Shown: positions 19,682 to 28,054 of the stretch, in pieces | How positions within the stretch are numbered: position 1 is the stretch's first letter | How the letters are laid out: each line of letters opens with the position of its first letter | Source of the DNA: Tannerella forsythia | GTDB taxonomy: Bacteria > Bacteroidota > Bacteroidia > Bacteroidales > Tannerellaceae | DNA: 64,000 bases | Assembly: GCF_003860135.1 (NCBI RefSeq) | Contig: NZ_RQYN01000002.1 | Coordinates: forward strand, 62,001-126,000 | Reading direction: 5' to 3' | Notes under the pieces: generated by a model | Seen by the model: the letters and a program-made list of their open reading frames with translations, nothing else | What the model was told of the DNA's origin: nothing | Database searches by the model: none | Position numbers and translations under genes: made by a program

Positions 19682-20956
19682 TTATTCGTCTCTAATCGCA
19701 TCGATGGCTTTGATCTGCATCGCCCGCCAGGCAGGAATCAATCCAGCCAACATACCGCATACGAGCAGCACGATCGTCGCAGCAACAGCCGTCCCGATAT
19801 GTACGCCGGGATGCAGGATCGCCGGATTGTCGCCCGGTTGAGCCGAGAGGATGCGATCGACCAGATCGAGCAGGAATACGCCGAAGCTCAACCCCAGCAG
19901 TCCGGCAAGAGCCGTCAACACAAGGCTCTCACTCATCACCTGCGAAACTATGTGCCACGGTTTTGCCCCGATGGCGCGACGCACGCCGATCTCGCGCGTA
20001 CGCTCTTTCACGGTCACCATCATGATATTGCTGATCCCGATGACTCCGGCCAGTAACGTACCCATCCCAACCAGCCAAACTAACGCGTCGATACCTCCAA
20101 ACAACATGTCGAACATCCGGAACTGCGCGGCCAGATTGATGACGAGTACCGCCTGTTTATCGTCCGGCGCGATACCGTTCTGACGTTTCAAGATTCCGGT
20201 AATGTCGTCGATGACTTTCTGAATCGGTTGCCTGGGATAAGCACTTACGCAAAGGAAATGCATGATGTCTCCCTGGTTCAGCGTTTGCTGCATCGTGGTG
20301 TACGGGAGAAAAACCGTTTCTTCCGACCGGCCACCAATGTTGATATTTGCAGAGCGCGCCTTCACCACACCGACTACTTGATAATAGATTCCATTGACGC
20401 GCACATATTTTCCGCAAGGATTTTCGTTCTTGAACAGCACCTCATTGATTCGTGTACCGATCAGGCAGACCTTGCGCTTCTCGCGGAAGTCGATCTCGTT
20501 CAACAAACGGCCGAAGTGCAACTGTTGCCTCTCGATTTTAAAATAAGAAGGATGAACTCCTTTGACGTTGTACGTGCCGGTAAGCTGGCCGTAGACCACG
20601 TTTTTCTCCTGACGGGAGCCCCAAAGCACCGGCGATATGGCTTCGAGGCCGTCCACCTCACGCAGTATCGTTTCCAGATCGCGATTACGCATGTTCCATT
20701 GTCGTCCCTTGTTGAAGCCGCGATACGGCTCGCCCGTTCGTTCGGCCATGAAGAATACAGAGTTGGTCGCGAAACCTTTGGTACCTTCGAACATCGCATT
20801 CTTCAGACCCGTTCCGGAGCCTAACAAGATGACAAGCATCAGAATCCCCCAGAACACCCCGAAGCACGTCAGCAAACTGCGGGTTTTGTTGCGGGTAATG
20901 GTTACCCATATCTCAACCCATCGATCCGTATCAAACATCATCCATCTTTTCATCAT
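19682..20956 (-). CDS. MacB-like ABC transporter permease (second copy)
   Basis: ABC permease (424 aa) of the MacB/LolCE type VII superfamily. An N-terminal membrane helix (about 22-45, RSLLTCFGVFWGILMLVILLGSG) leads to a periplasmic MacB core domain, then three C-terminal helices within the FtsX domain (GVIGISNIMMVTVKERTREIGVRRAIGA is the coupling region). It has no ATPase domain; the separate ATPase at 22224-22895 should serve it. Its ATG overlaps the stop of the other permease (ATGA); an internal Met at 20938 is an alternative start. Confidence 0.93.
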   Translation of the reverse strand: MMKRWMMFDTDRWVEIWVTITRNKTRSLLTCFGVFWGILMLVILLGSGTGLKNAMFEGTKGFATNSVFFMAERTGEPYRGFNKGRQWNMRNRDLETILREVDGLEAISPVLWGSRQEKNVVYGQLTGTYNVKGVHPSYFKIERQQLHFGRLLNEIDFREKRKVCLIGTRINEVLFKNENPCGKYVRVNGIYYQVVGVVKARSANINIGGRSEETVFLPYTTMQQTLNQGDIMHFLCVSAYPRQPIQKVIDDITGILKRQNGIAPDDKQAVLVINLAAQFRMFDMLFGGIDALVWLVGMGTLLAGVIGISNIMMVTVKERTREIGVRRAIGAKPWHIVSQVMSESLVLTALAGLLGLSFGVFLLDLVDRILSAQPGDNPAILHPGVHIGTAVAATIVLLVCGMLAGLIPAWRAMQIKAIDAIRDE

Positions 20957-22230
20957 TCTACCCTCATCGCTTCGACCGCAGGGATCTTGACGGCCTTTCG
21001 CGCCGGAAAATAACCGGCTATCACCCCTGCGATAATCAGTAAAACCGTTGCCGAAACAGCGATACCTAAGTTCACGGTCGGATGGCGGAAAAGCGTAACA
21101 CCTTCACCCTGAGCCCCATCTGCCGACCCGCTGTTGGCACCTGTCATCGTCATGATATAATCGACTCCCTCCGTCACTCCGATACCCATCACCATCCCGA
21201 CATAGCCAAAAGCGGCCGTGATGAGAATCGATTCGATGATGATAAGCCAAAGGATCGACGAGGGCTTGGCGCCAATCGCTTTGCGGATGCCAAATTCGCG
21301 CGTGCGCTCACGCACCGTCACCAGCATGATGTTACTTACTCCGACAATCCCGGCCATCAACGTACCGATGCCCACAATCCAGATGAAGAGAAGAATTCCG
21401 TTGGTCATCATCGTGAACATCCGGATGTTCTCTCCCATATTCCATATCCCCAAAGCCCCTTTGTCCGTCGGGTCGAACTGATGACGGCGTGCCATCCTTC
21501 CGCGAAAGCGCTCTTCAAAGGCTTCATTCTCGGCCTGTGTCGTAACCCCCTTCACCGTAAAGAGCAGTGAACTTAATCCTTCCCCACCCCTGTATAACTG
21601 TTGAGCCGTGGTGAACGGGAGATAGGCGGGCATGTTATTGCTCATACCCTTATCGTAATATACCCCGATAACCTGAAACATCATCTGCCCGATGCGGACA
21701 TATTGCCCCAAAGGATTGGCCTCATGAAAGAGCACTTCGGCCATGCGCGGGCTAAGCACAATCACTTTGCGACGCTCACGCATATCGATCTCATTGATAA
21801 AGCGTCCTTTTCCCGAATCAATACGCACGAAATCGATCTTGGCGAAATCAGGAGACACCCCTCTCACCTCGCCTGTCTGGAACTCTTTGCCGTAAGCCAG
21901 CGTATCGTCGTGAAAGATAACTCCCGTGTAAAGGTCGACCTCCGGAAAGTCGGTTTTCAGATGAACAAGATCGTCATTCCTCAATCGCAGTCTCCGGTTC
22001 TCACGGTTGCCTTTCCACGGCTTGGTGGTATAGCGCGGCCAGACCTCGATACGGTTAGCCGAGAGATCGCGAAAGTTGTACATTACGCCATTGTGGAGTC
22101 CGTTGCCGGCTCCCAACAGGATGACCAGCATAAAAATCCCCCACGCGACCGAGAAACCGGTCAGGAAGGTGCGGAGTTTGTTCTTCCGCATCGTGCTCCA
22201 GATTTCTCGCAAGTTATCGAAGTCTAACAT
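20953..22230 (-). CDS. MacB-like ABC transporter permease (first copy)
   Basis: ABC permease (425 aa) with the same layout as its neighbour: N-terminal helix (about 18-42, RTFLTGFSVAWGIFMLVILLGAG), periplasmic MacB core domain, and C-terminal FtsX domain with VGVSNIMLVTVRERTREFGIRKAIGA. The two permeases are clearly paralogous but diverged, which suggests a heterodimer as in LolCE rather than a MacB homodimer. It overlaps the ATPase gene by 7 bases and the next permease by 4. Confidence 0.93.
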   Translation of the reverse strand: MLDFDNLREIWSTMRKNKLRTFLTGFSVAWGIFMLVILLGAGNGLHNGVMYNFRDLSANRIEVWPRYTTKPWKGNRENRRLRLRNDDLVHLKTDFPEVDLYTGVIFHDDTLAYGKEFQTGEVRGVSPDFAKIDFVRIDSGKGRFINEIDMRERRKVIVLSPRMAEVLFHEANPLGQYVRIGQMMFQVIGVYYDKGMSNNMPAYLPFTTAQQLYRGGEGLSSLLFTVKGVTTQAENEAFEERFRGRMARRHQFDPTDKGALGIWNMGENIRMFTMMTNGILLFIWIVGIGTLMAGIVGVSNIMLVTVRERTREFGIRKAIGAKPSSILWLIIIESILITAAFGYVGMVMGIGVTEGVDYIMTMTGANSGSADGAQGEGVTLFRHPTVNLGIAVSATVLLIIAGVIAGYFPARKAVKIPAVEAMRVE

Positions 22231-22895
22231 GGCCTCTGTTCTATCAGTCCGTCCTTTACATGCACAATCCGATCGGTCGCTTCGGAAACGGAGCGCTCAT
22301 GCGTCACGATGATCATGGTCATCCCGGTTCGGTTGACTTCGCGCAACAACTCCATGACCTCTACCGTGGTCTTGCTATCGAGCGCCCCCGTCGGTTCGTC
22401 GGCAAGAATCACTTGCGGCTGCGCAATCAAGGCGCGGGCAATGGCTACCCGCTGCTTCTGCCCGCCCGACATCTCATTGGGCATGTGTTCCGCCCAATCT
22501 TTCAGCCCGACACGGTCTAAATATTCAAGTGCCAAAGCGTTTCTCTTCTTTCGTGAGACGCCCTGATAGTACAGCGGCAATGCCACATTCTCCATGGCAT
22601 TCTTGAACGAGATCAGATTAAACGACTGAAACACGAAGCCGATCATCCGGTTGCGCAGCTCGGCCGCGCGGCTCTCGCTGAGGTTGCGGATCAGCTGGTT
22701 ATCGAGATAATATTCGCCTTCATCATACGTATCCAGTATGCCGAGAATATTCAACAACGTACTTTTTCCCGAACCCGATGCTCCCATGATGGAGACCATC
22801 TCGCCGCGTTCGATGTCCAAATCAATCCCCTTGAGCACATGCAACGGGGCACCGTTATAATAAGTCTTATGAATCCCTTTCAGTCGAATTATCAT
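22224..22895 (-). CDS. ABC transporter ATP-binding protein (MacB/LolD type)
   Basis: Cytoplasmic ATPase (223 aa) that powers the two permeases. Walker A is G38-ASGSGKST46, the Q loop FVFQSFNL follows at about 87-94, the signature is S143-GGQKQR, and Walker B with catalytic glutamate is VILADEPTG (D166-E167). The VMELLREVNRTGMTMIIVTHE switch region is also normal. It is the first gene of a five-gene leftward operon (ATPase, permease, permease, adaptor, channel) that should form a tripartite machine exporting a drug, peptide or lipid. Confidence 0.95.
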   Translation of the reverse strand: MIIRLKGIHKTYYNGAPLHVLKGIDLDIERGEMVSIMGASGSGKSTLLNILGILDTYDEGEYYLDNQLIRNLSESRAAELRNRMIGFVFQSFNLISFKNAMENVALPLYYQGVSRKKRNALALEYLDRVGLKDWAEHMPNEMSGGQKQRVAIARALIAQPQVILADEPTGALDSKTTVEVMELLREVNRTGMTMIIVTHERSVSEATDRIVHVKDGLIEQRPC

Positions 22896-23233
22896 CGTTT
22901 TTCAGTCTATTTTAGATTCTGTCTCTTTTCTGTTAGACGCAACTCTTTTCTTTTTGTTACAAGAGAGCGTCCGTTTTTTTCTGTTATAAGCCTCGTACAT
23001 GCAGCACAAGGCACACGCTTCAATCTGTTTTTCAATACTCTTTATCCACTCGCTGCCCATGCTGTTGTGGGCTGCACCTGCTTGCAGGAGCACCTCGGCT
23101 CTACCAAGTTGTTTCCATCGGATCGATTCGGATTGATCGATGAGTATTGATTCGCTATCATCCTTTTAATCTGCCGGAAAAACGGGGGCAATATACAAAT
23201 GTTTTTCAGAAAAAAGTAAGATGACATCAAATT
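22896..23233. other. Intergenic region upstream of the efflux operon
   Basis: About 340 bases between the leftward channel gene and the leftward ATPase gene. It must hold the efflux promoter. A weak -7-like TATATTG is present on the minus strand near 23195-23189, but the -33 element is not clear. Two small minus-strand frames (22902-23093 and 23042-23230) encode peptides without recognisable features and I do not call them. No tRNA or known riboswitch was recognised. Confidence 0.4.
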
Positions 23234-23899
23234 TTATTCCGCCGATTTGTTTTTCTGATTATCGGAAACAAAGATCGAAGCAATATAAGCCGTAAATGTA
23301 CCGAAAAGCCCGACTCCCGAAACCATTAGAAACAAGGCGATCACTCGTCCTTCGGTGGTGACCGGATATTTATCGCCGTACCCTACCGTAGTAATCGTAA
23401 CAAATGCCCACCAAACAGCGTCTTCGGCCGTCTGTATGTTGCTATTCGGGGCTGTTTCTACCTGAAGGATCGCAACGGACGAAAAAACGATGAGCAGGAC
23501 GGCTAAAACAGACGCGGAATGAAACGAACCTTGAACCTTATTCTGAAAAACATAGGTCAGAAATTGCTGTGTAGTATGAAACGCTCGGAGGATACGGACA
23601 AGCCGTACTAACCGGAAGATGCGTCCCAGCCGCAGGTAGTTGATCATGGGGATGCAGGAAACCAAATCGATCACGCCCCAGCGCATGAACTTCAGTTTAT
23701 CGTCTGCCTGATGAAACCGGATGCAAAACTCAATGAAAAAGAACGCGCAAATGGCCATGTCGATATAGTTCAGTAACCGGGATGTTTCGGGCGAGAGGTC
23801 AAAAGCCGTATCGACGATCAAGGCTCCGAGTACATAGATCGACAGTACGAAAACCATCAGGTTTAAGAAACCGAATTTTTCGGCAGGATTGTTTTCCAT
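23234..23899 (-). CDS. Voltage-gated-type potassium channel (ion transport protein)
   Basis: Inner membrane channel subunit (221 aa) with the six-helix plan in compact form. The selectivity filter T171-VGYGD176 is perfect for potassium. The S4 helix carries six arginines at every third position (90, 93, 96, 99, 102, 105), the pattern of a voltage sensor. Hydrophobic S1 (about 12-30), S2 (46-62) and S3 (75-87) come before it, and S5/S6 flank the filter. There is no RCK or cyclic-nucleotide domain. It is monocistronic by position. Confidence 0.93.
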   Translation of the reverse strand: MENNPAEKFGFLNLMVFVLSIYVLGALIVDTAFDLSPETSRLLNYIDMAICAFFFIEFCIRFHQADDKLKFMRWGVIDLVSCIPMINYLRLGRIFRLVRLVRILRAFHTTQQFLTYVFQNKVQGSFHSASVLAVLLIVFSSVAILQVETAPNSNIQTAEDAVWWAFVTITTVGYGDKYPVTTEGRVIALFLMVSGVGLFGTFTAYIASIFVSDNQKNKSAE

Positions 23900-24269
23900 C
23901 GTTATATCAAAAATTGGAACAGGTTAGAAAAAGCCGCAAGATACAATGTTTTCTCTTTATAAGCAATGGCAGGCATAACTTTGTGGAACTTGCCGGCCGG
24001 TCGCTGCCTCAAAGGCATCCGACTATATGAAACAGCTCTTCACGTAGACTGTCGGCCCCATACGCTTCCACACAGTTTGAACCAACGGCAAGATAAGGCC
24101 TCCAAACGCATCAATCTATATAATCGGCAAGATAAAGCTACGCATGCCATGTTCCATGTTCGAGATCCTCATGTCTTCAAAACCGCCTCCATAAAATTGT
24201 AACAAGTACAATTGTGTCTCGGCTATAAAAAATATCTTTTTTTTCTTTTTTATTTGCAGAATTACATTG
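23900..24269. other. Divergent intergenic region between channel and flavodoxin genes
   Basis: About 370 bases. The minus strand has a weak -7-like TATCTTGC near 23943-23936 that may serve the channel. An 11-base word, CGGCAAGATAA, occurs twice (around 24085 and 24126), with unknown meaning. The small plus-strand frame at 23966-24202 has no protein-like features. I see no RNA gene. Confidence 0.35.
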
Positions 24270-24277
24270 TAACTTTG
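24270..24277 (+). promoter_or_regulatory. Candidate -7 box TAACTTTG for the flavodoxin-katA pair
   Basis: TAACTTTG matches the Bacteroidota -7 consensus TAnnTTTG exactly. The -33 position holds only a T tract, not TTTG. It lies nine bases before the ATG at 24287, so transcription would begin almost at the start codon. Confidence 0.45.
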
Positions 24278-24286
24278 CAGAAAAAA

Positions 24287-24715
24287 ATGAACGCAACCGT
24301 TTTATACTATAGTCACAAGGGGAAAACAGCCGGCTATGCACGCGAGATAGCCATGTATCTCTGGTCGAAAGGGTTTAACGTGAGCCTTTGCGCGATCTCC
24401 GATTTTGACAGAACCAAGTTACAGCAAACCGACTTTCTTTTCTTGGGATGCTGGACCTGCGGATGGTTCGTGATCGGTCAGCACCCGCACCGGAAATGGA
24501 CCACGTTTGTTCGTTCGGTTCAAGATCAACTGCCGGAAAAGGTGCTGTTTTTTACAACCTATAAGATCCGTACGGGAAGTATGTTCCGACGCATGCAACG
24601 GGCGGCCGGCCTCGTGCCTTCCGCGAAGGCGATGCGCCTTAAAAGCCGTACGGGAAAGCTAAGCGAGCAGGATAAAATCATTTTGAATCGCTTCACAGAA
24701 ACAAGGAAACAATAA
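24287..24715 (+). CDS. Flavodoxin-like protein
   Basis: Short cytoplasmic flavodoxin-fold protein (142 aa). The N-terminus [23 protein letters not shown] has the layout of a flavodoxin first strand, phosphate-binding loop ([10 protein letters not shown]) and first helix, and [13 protein letters not shown] matches the third strand and FMN-ring loop. It probably binds FMN and carries electrons, or is a flavodoxin-type reductase partner. ATG 24287 gives this typical N-terminus; the frame opens upstream at 24212. It precedes katA by 23 bases with no promoter between, so the two are likely co-transcribed, which hints at an oxidative-stress role. Confidence 0.8.
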   Translation: MNATVLYYSHKGKTAGYAREIAMYLWSKGFNVSLCAISDFDRTKLQQTDFLFLGCWTCGWFVIGQHPHRKWTTFVRSVQDQLPEKVLFFTTYKIRTGSMFRRMQRAAGLVPSAKAMRLKSRTGKLSEQDKIILNRFTETRKQ

Positions 24716-24738
24716 GACCCTCATTTAATAACAAAAAT

Positions 24739-26199
24739 ATGGAAACGAAGAAATTAACAAGTGCTTCCGGAGCTCCGGTAGCCGACAATCAGAACGTAGC
24801 GACGGCCGGCAAACGCGGTCCGATGCTTTTGCAGGATGTTTGGTTTATTGAAAAGTTGGCACATTTCGACCGGGAAGTAATCCCCGAACGACGCATGCAC
24901 GCCAAAGGCTCCGGAGCCTTCGGCACATTCACCGTAACGAACGATATTACATCGTACACCAAAGCGGCTTTATTCTCTACCATCGGAAAAAAGACCGATG
25001 TCTTTGTTCGATTCTCGACCGTAGCCGGCGAACGCGGCGCGGCAGACGCCGAACGGGACATCCGAGGCTTTGCCATGAAGTTCTATACCGAAGAAGGCAA
25101 CTGGGACCTCGTAGGAAACAACACGCCCGTGTTCTTCCTTCGCGATCCGCTCAAATTCCCCGACCTGAATCATGCCGTAAAACGCGATCCACGTACCAAC
25201 ATGCGCAGCGCGCAAAACAATTGGGACTTCTGGACCCTCTTGCCCGAAGCGCTGCATCAGGTAACCATCACGATGAGCGACAGAGGTATCCCCTATTCCT
25301 ATCGGCACATGCACGGATATGGCAGCCATACCTTCTCATTGATCAATGCCGACGGCAAACGTATCTGGGTCAAGTTCCATCTGCATACGCAACAGGGCAT
25401 TAAGAACCTGACGGATCAGGAAGCCGAAGCCATCGTCGGGAAAGACCGCGAAAGCCATCAGAGAGACCTCTACGAGAGCATCGAAAAAGGCGACTTCCCC
25501 AAATGGACGATGAAGATACAGCTGATGACCGAAGAACAGGCTGCCGCCTGCCCCTTCAATCCGTTCGACCTGACCAAGGTCTGGAGCCAGAAGGAATATC
25601 CGCTGATCGAAGTCGGCGTACTTGAACTGAATCGCAATCCGGAGAATTATTTTGCCGATGTCGAGCAGGCCGCTTTCAACCCCGCCAATGTGGTACCGGG
25701 CATCAGTTTCTCACCCGACAGAATGCTGCAAGGACGCCTCTTCTCCTATGGAGACACACAGCGCTATCGCTTGGGAGTAAACCATCACCAGATCCCGGTG
25801 AATCGTAGTCGCTGTCCTTTCCTGAACATGTATCATCGCGACGGACAGATGAGAGTAGACGGCAATTACGGCTCTACACTCGGATATGAGCCAAACGGCT
25901 ATGGCCAATGGCAACAGCAACCCGAATATAAAGAACCGCCTCTGGAACTTGACGGAGCAGCTTATCAATGGGATTTTCGTGAAGACGATGCCGACTATTA
26001 TTCCCAACCCGGAGCCTTGTTCAGACTTATGACTCCCGAACAACAACAAGTATTGTTCGACAATACGGCGCGGGCTATGGGCGATATTCCCGAAACCATC
26101 AAACTGCGCCACATCGGCAACTGTATGAAGGCGGACGAGGAATATGGTAAAGGAGTAGCGCGTGCGTTGGGTATCAACATCGACGGAATGACATTCTGA
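24739..26199 (+). CDS. katA: Haem catalase (KatA, clade 3 size)
   Basis: Monofunctional haem catalase (486 aa) that converts hydrogen peroxide to water and oxygen. The distal histidine is H54 in [13 protein letters not shown], the distal asparagine lies in GNNTPVFF (127-128), and the haem-ligand tyrosine is Y338 in [14 protein letters not shown]. The size is that of small-subunit catalases. A strong terminator follows at 26221. In strict or aerotolerant anaerobes of this order, katA supports survival of oxygen and phagocyte exposure. Confidence 0.97.
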   Translation: METKKLTSASGAPVADNQNVATAGKRGPMLLQDVWFIEKLAHFDREVIPERRMHAKGSGAFGTFTVTNDITSYTKAALFSTIGKKTDVFVRFSTVAGERGAADAERDIRGFAMKFYTEEGNWDLVGNNTPVFFLRDPLKFPDLNHAVKRDPRTNMRSAQNNWDFWTLLPEALHQVTITMSDRGIPYSYRHMHGYGSHTFSLINADGKRIWVKFHLHTQQGIKNLTDQEAEAIVGKDRESHQRDLYESIEKGDFPKWTMKIQLMTEEQAAACPFNPFDLTKVWSQKEYPLIEVGVLELNRNPENYFADVEQAAFNPANVVPGISFSPDRMLQGRLFSYGDTQRYRLGVNHHQIPVNRSRCPFLNMYHRDGQMRVDGNYGSTLGYEPNGYGQWQQQPEYKEPPLELDGAAYQWDFREDDADYYSQPGALFRLMTPEQQQVLFDNTARAMGDIPETIKLRHIGNCMKADEEYGKGVARALGINIDGMTF

Positions 26200-26220
26200 T
26201 CTCTCTCTTTTCGTATAACA

Positions 26221-26252
26221 GGGATATGGGCTTTTGTCCGTATCCCTTTTTT
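26221..26252 (+). terminator. Rho-independent terminator after katA
   Basis: A nine-base stem (GGGATATGG at 26221-26229 with CCGTATCCC at 26238-26246, one G-T wobble) with an eight-base loop is followed by six Ts and, after a G, five more. It lies 21 bases after the katA stop, separating katA from the repeat region. Confidence 0.88.
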
Positions 26253-26376
26253 GTTTTTACGTTATACCTAACCGGCTCGCCGATGCAATATTCGTCCCTT
26301 CGTCAGGCGTATTCTACGGCTGCCTTCGTATACGAAAGAAAAAAAAATGAGCGACAGAAAAAAAAGAATAAAAAAA

Positions 26377-26410
26377 TTTGCGTGTAATTAATTTTCTTTC
26401 GTTATCTTTG
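26377..26410 (+). promoter_or_regulatory. Promoter upstream of the 83-bp repeat array
   Basis: TTTG at 26377-26380, then 22 bases, then TATCTTTG at 26403-26410. Both boxes match the Bacteroidota sigma consensus (TTTG and TAnnTTTG); the spacer is one base longer than the usual 19-21. Transcription from here would begin about 26417 and read through the whole repeat array toward the gene at 27158. No terminator is seen in between. Confidence 0.6.
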
Positions 26411-26517
26411 TAAACAAATTATCCGAAGCATATTTTGAATGTGGCAAGCGAGCCGCGATAAAGAGACCAAGGGACTACTCTCGATATGTATGCGTCGATA
26501 AAACGCAGCGGGGAATA

Positions 26518-26932
26518 AGCCGGCACGTAAAGAAAGCTCGTAAAATCAGACACGGAAGGAGCTTTCTTGAAAAAAAGTCGGCAAAATGTCGGACGGAATG
26601 AGCCGGTACGTAAAGAATGCCCGTAAAATGAGACACGGAGGGGACTTTTTTGAAAAAAGGTCGGCAAAATGTCGAACGAAATGGGCTAACACATGAAGAA
26701 AGCTCGAAAAATGAGACACGGAGAGAGCTTTCTTGAAAAAAGGTTGGTAAAATGTCGGACGGAATGAACCGGCACGTGAAGAAAGCCCGAAAAATGAGAC
26801 ACGGAGAGAGCTTTCTTGAAGAAAGGCCGGCAAAATGCCGGACGGAATAGGTTGACATGTGAAGAAAGCCCGAAAAATGAGACACGGAGAGAGCTTTCTT
26901 AAAGAGAACCCGACAAAATGTCGGACGGAATG
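26518..26932 (+). repeat. Five tandem 83-bp repeats, each with two hairpins
   Basis: Units start at 26518, 26601, 26684, 26767 and 26850, with an exact 83-base period and no length change between copies; a decayed sixth begins at 26933. Each unit has a first inverted repeat (AAGAAAGCTC at 26530-26539 with GAGCTTTCTT at 26559-26568 in unit 1) and a second, smaller one about 60 bases into the unit. The second stem changes in a paired way: CCGGCA/TGCCGG in unit 4 (26827-26841) and CCGACA/TGTCGG in unit 5 (26910-26924). The period is not a multiple of three, so long minus-strand frames across the array are not evidence of a gene. Confidence 0.92.
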
Positions 26933-27157
26933 AGCCTACATGCGAAGAGAGCAGATAAAACAGGCCGTTTTATGCATCGCGTATTTTATACGGCTCGGAA
27001 GGAGAGGCACAGATGGTGCCAAAAGGATCTATCGGCTGATACAATGCTGAAAAACAGGCTGCCCGCCGTCGAGCGGGCGGAGACAAAGAAGAAATGAAAC
27101 AAACCGATTCACCCGGAGCTTAGTTGAAAAACGAACTCCCTTAAACTCAAAAACAAA
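26933..27157 (+). other. Leader between the repeat array and the DUF6261-like gene
   Basis: About 225 bases without a gene. It contains the decayed sixth repeat (to about 26950) and a GC-rich hairpin at 27061-27078 (GCCCGC, loop CGTCGA, GCGGGC) with no U tract after it. No TAnnTTTG promoter was seen here, so the gene at 27158 probably depends on the promoter before the array. Confidence 0.5.
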
Positions 27158-27904
27158 ATGAAAAACAGAAGAATCAAAAAAAGTTCAAGCAGTCAGTTTA
27201 CCAGCGCGAGACATGCTCATTTTCACACTCAGGTATATGGTATGATCGCAGAGTATGGATTTGACAAAGTGCATGTTCCGATCGAGCTATCGATCGAATG
27301 GAAGCGTAACATCGACATCGAAGCGGACCTCAACAATCAGTCGTTCGCTCATACCGAGACATCGCAGTTGAACGAGTACGATCACAAGCGAGACGAGTTG
27401 CTCTACTTCTTCTTCGGTACCATTCGTAACGGATTGCGTTCGCCCGAAGCGAAATTCAAGTCGGCATCGGAGGCATTGACAAGCCTTCTTTATCCGTATA
27501 AAGACTTGCAAGGGCAAGCGCGCGACCGGAAGACGGCGCAAATCGAAGGATTGATTATCGACATGCGCAAAGACGAAAACAGTGCACACATGGATACGCT
27601 GGCGCTACGATCGACGGTCGACATGCTGGAAGGGGTCAACAAAGCGTATCAGGAACTGAAAAACAGCCTCACCCGAAAAAAAGCTGCGAAGCCGGAAGAG
27701 TCGCCGGACGATGTACGCCGGCGTACAAACACCTGCTACGAGCAAGTAACGGATCTGATTTATGCTTCTTACCTGCTTGAAACCGATATTACTCGCAAAG
27801 AAGAAATCGGCCGGCTGATAGACGCGCTTAATCAGTTCATCGAAGAGCAAAAAATAGCCTATAAACAAAGTCAGGCTCAGAAAACAAGGGAAAAGAAGAA
27901 TTAA
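27158..27904 (+). CDS. DUF6261-like helical protein of unknown function
   Basis: Predicted cytoplasmic protein (248 aa) with no signal peptide or membrane segment. It is rich in Lys, Glu, Asp and Gln and looks almost wholly alpha-helical. The order of features (an early ARHAHFHTQVYGMI segment, a central SAHMDTLALRSTVDMLEGVNKAYQEL helix, and a C-terminal YEQVTDLIYASYLL region) resembles the DUF6261 family of Bacteroidota as I recall it; a profile search would settle this. Function is unknown. It lies behind a leader of about 740 bases that contains the 83-bp hairpin array. Confidence 0.65.
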   Translation: MKNRRIKKSSSSQFTSARHAHFHTQVYGMIAEYGFDKVHVPIELSIEWKRNIDIEADLNNQSFAHTETSQLNEYDHKRDELLYFFFGTIRNGLRSPEAKFKSASEALTSLLYPYKDLQGQARDRKTAQIEGLIIDMRKDENSAHMDTLALRSTVDMLEGVNKAYQELKNSLTRKKAAKPEESPDDVRRRTNTCYEQVTDLIYASYLLETDITRKEEIGRLIDALNQFIEEQKIAYKQSQAQKTREKKN

Positions 27905-27965
27905 CGAAGACAGCCCGAAGGGCAATACGGGCCGCGATAAGCGGCGGACAATGCGGATGATGTTT

Positions 27966-28043
27966 AGCAGCACGGAGCGCAAGCAACCGAACAGCTCGGG
28001 AAATAACGACAAAGCAGGGTTAGCGCTTCGTGCTGCTTTGTCG
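27966..28043. other. Overlapping inverted repeats between convergent genes
   Basis: Two stems share bases and cannot form together. One pairs AGCAGCACGGAGCGC (27966-27980) with GCGCTTCGTGCTGCT (28023-28037), 15 pairs with one wobble. The other pairs CGACAAAGCAG (28007-28017) with CTGCTTTGTCG (28033-28043), 11 perfect pairs. On the minus strand the second stem is followed by TTATTT, so it may end transcription of the leftward lipoprotein gene; on the plus strand no T tract follows. Confidence 0.6.
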
Positions 28044-28054
28044 TATCTTATGGA

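Noticed and set aside
22902-23230. Two small minus-strand frames between the channel and the efflux ATPase
   Set aside because: No recognisable domain, no ribosome-binding or promoter support, and composition unlike neighbouring genes.
23966-24202. 78-residue frame between the channel and flavodoxin genes
   Set aside because: No domain or signal features; overlaps the regulatory gap.
26419-26885. Overlapping minus-strand frames of 82-136 residues across the 83-bp array, with repeated Phe/Arg/Ser-rich peptides
   Set aside because: The repeat period is not a multiple of three, and the same sequence stays open in several frames; the peptides shift frame from copy to copy and have no protein-like features. 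The open frames come from the repeat composition.
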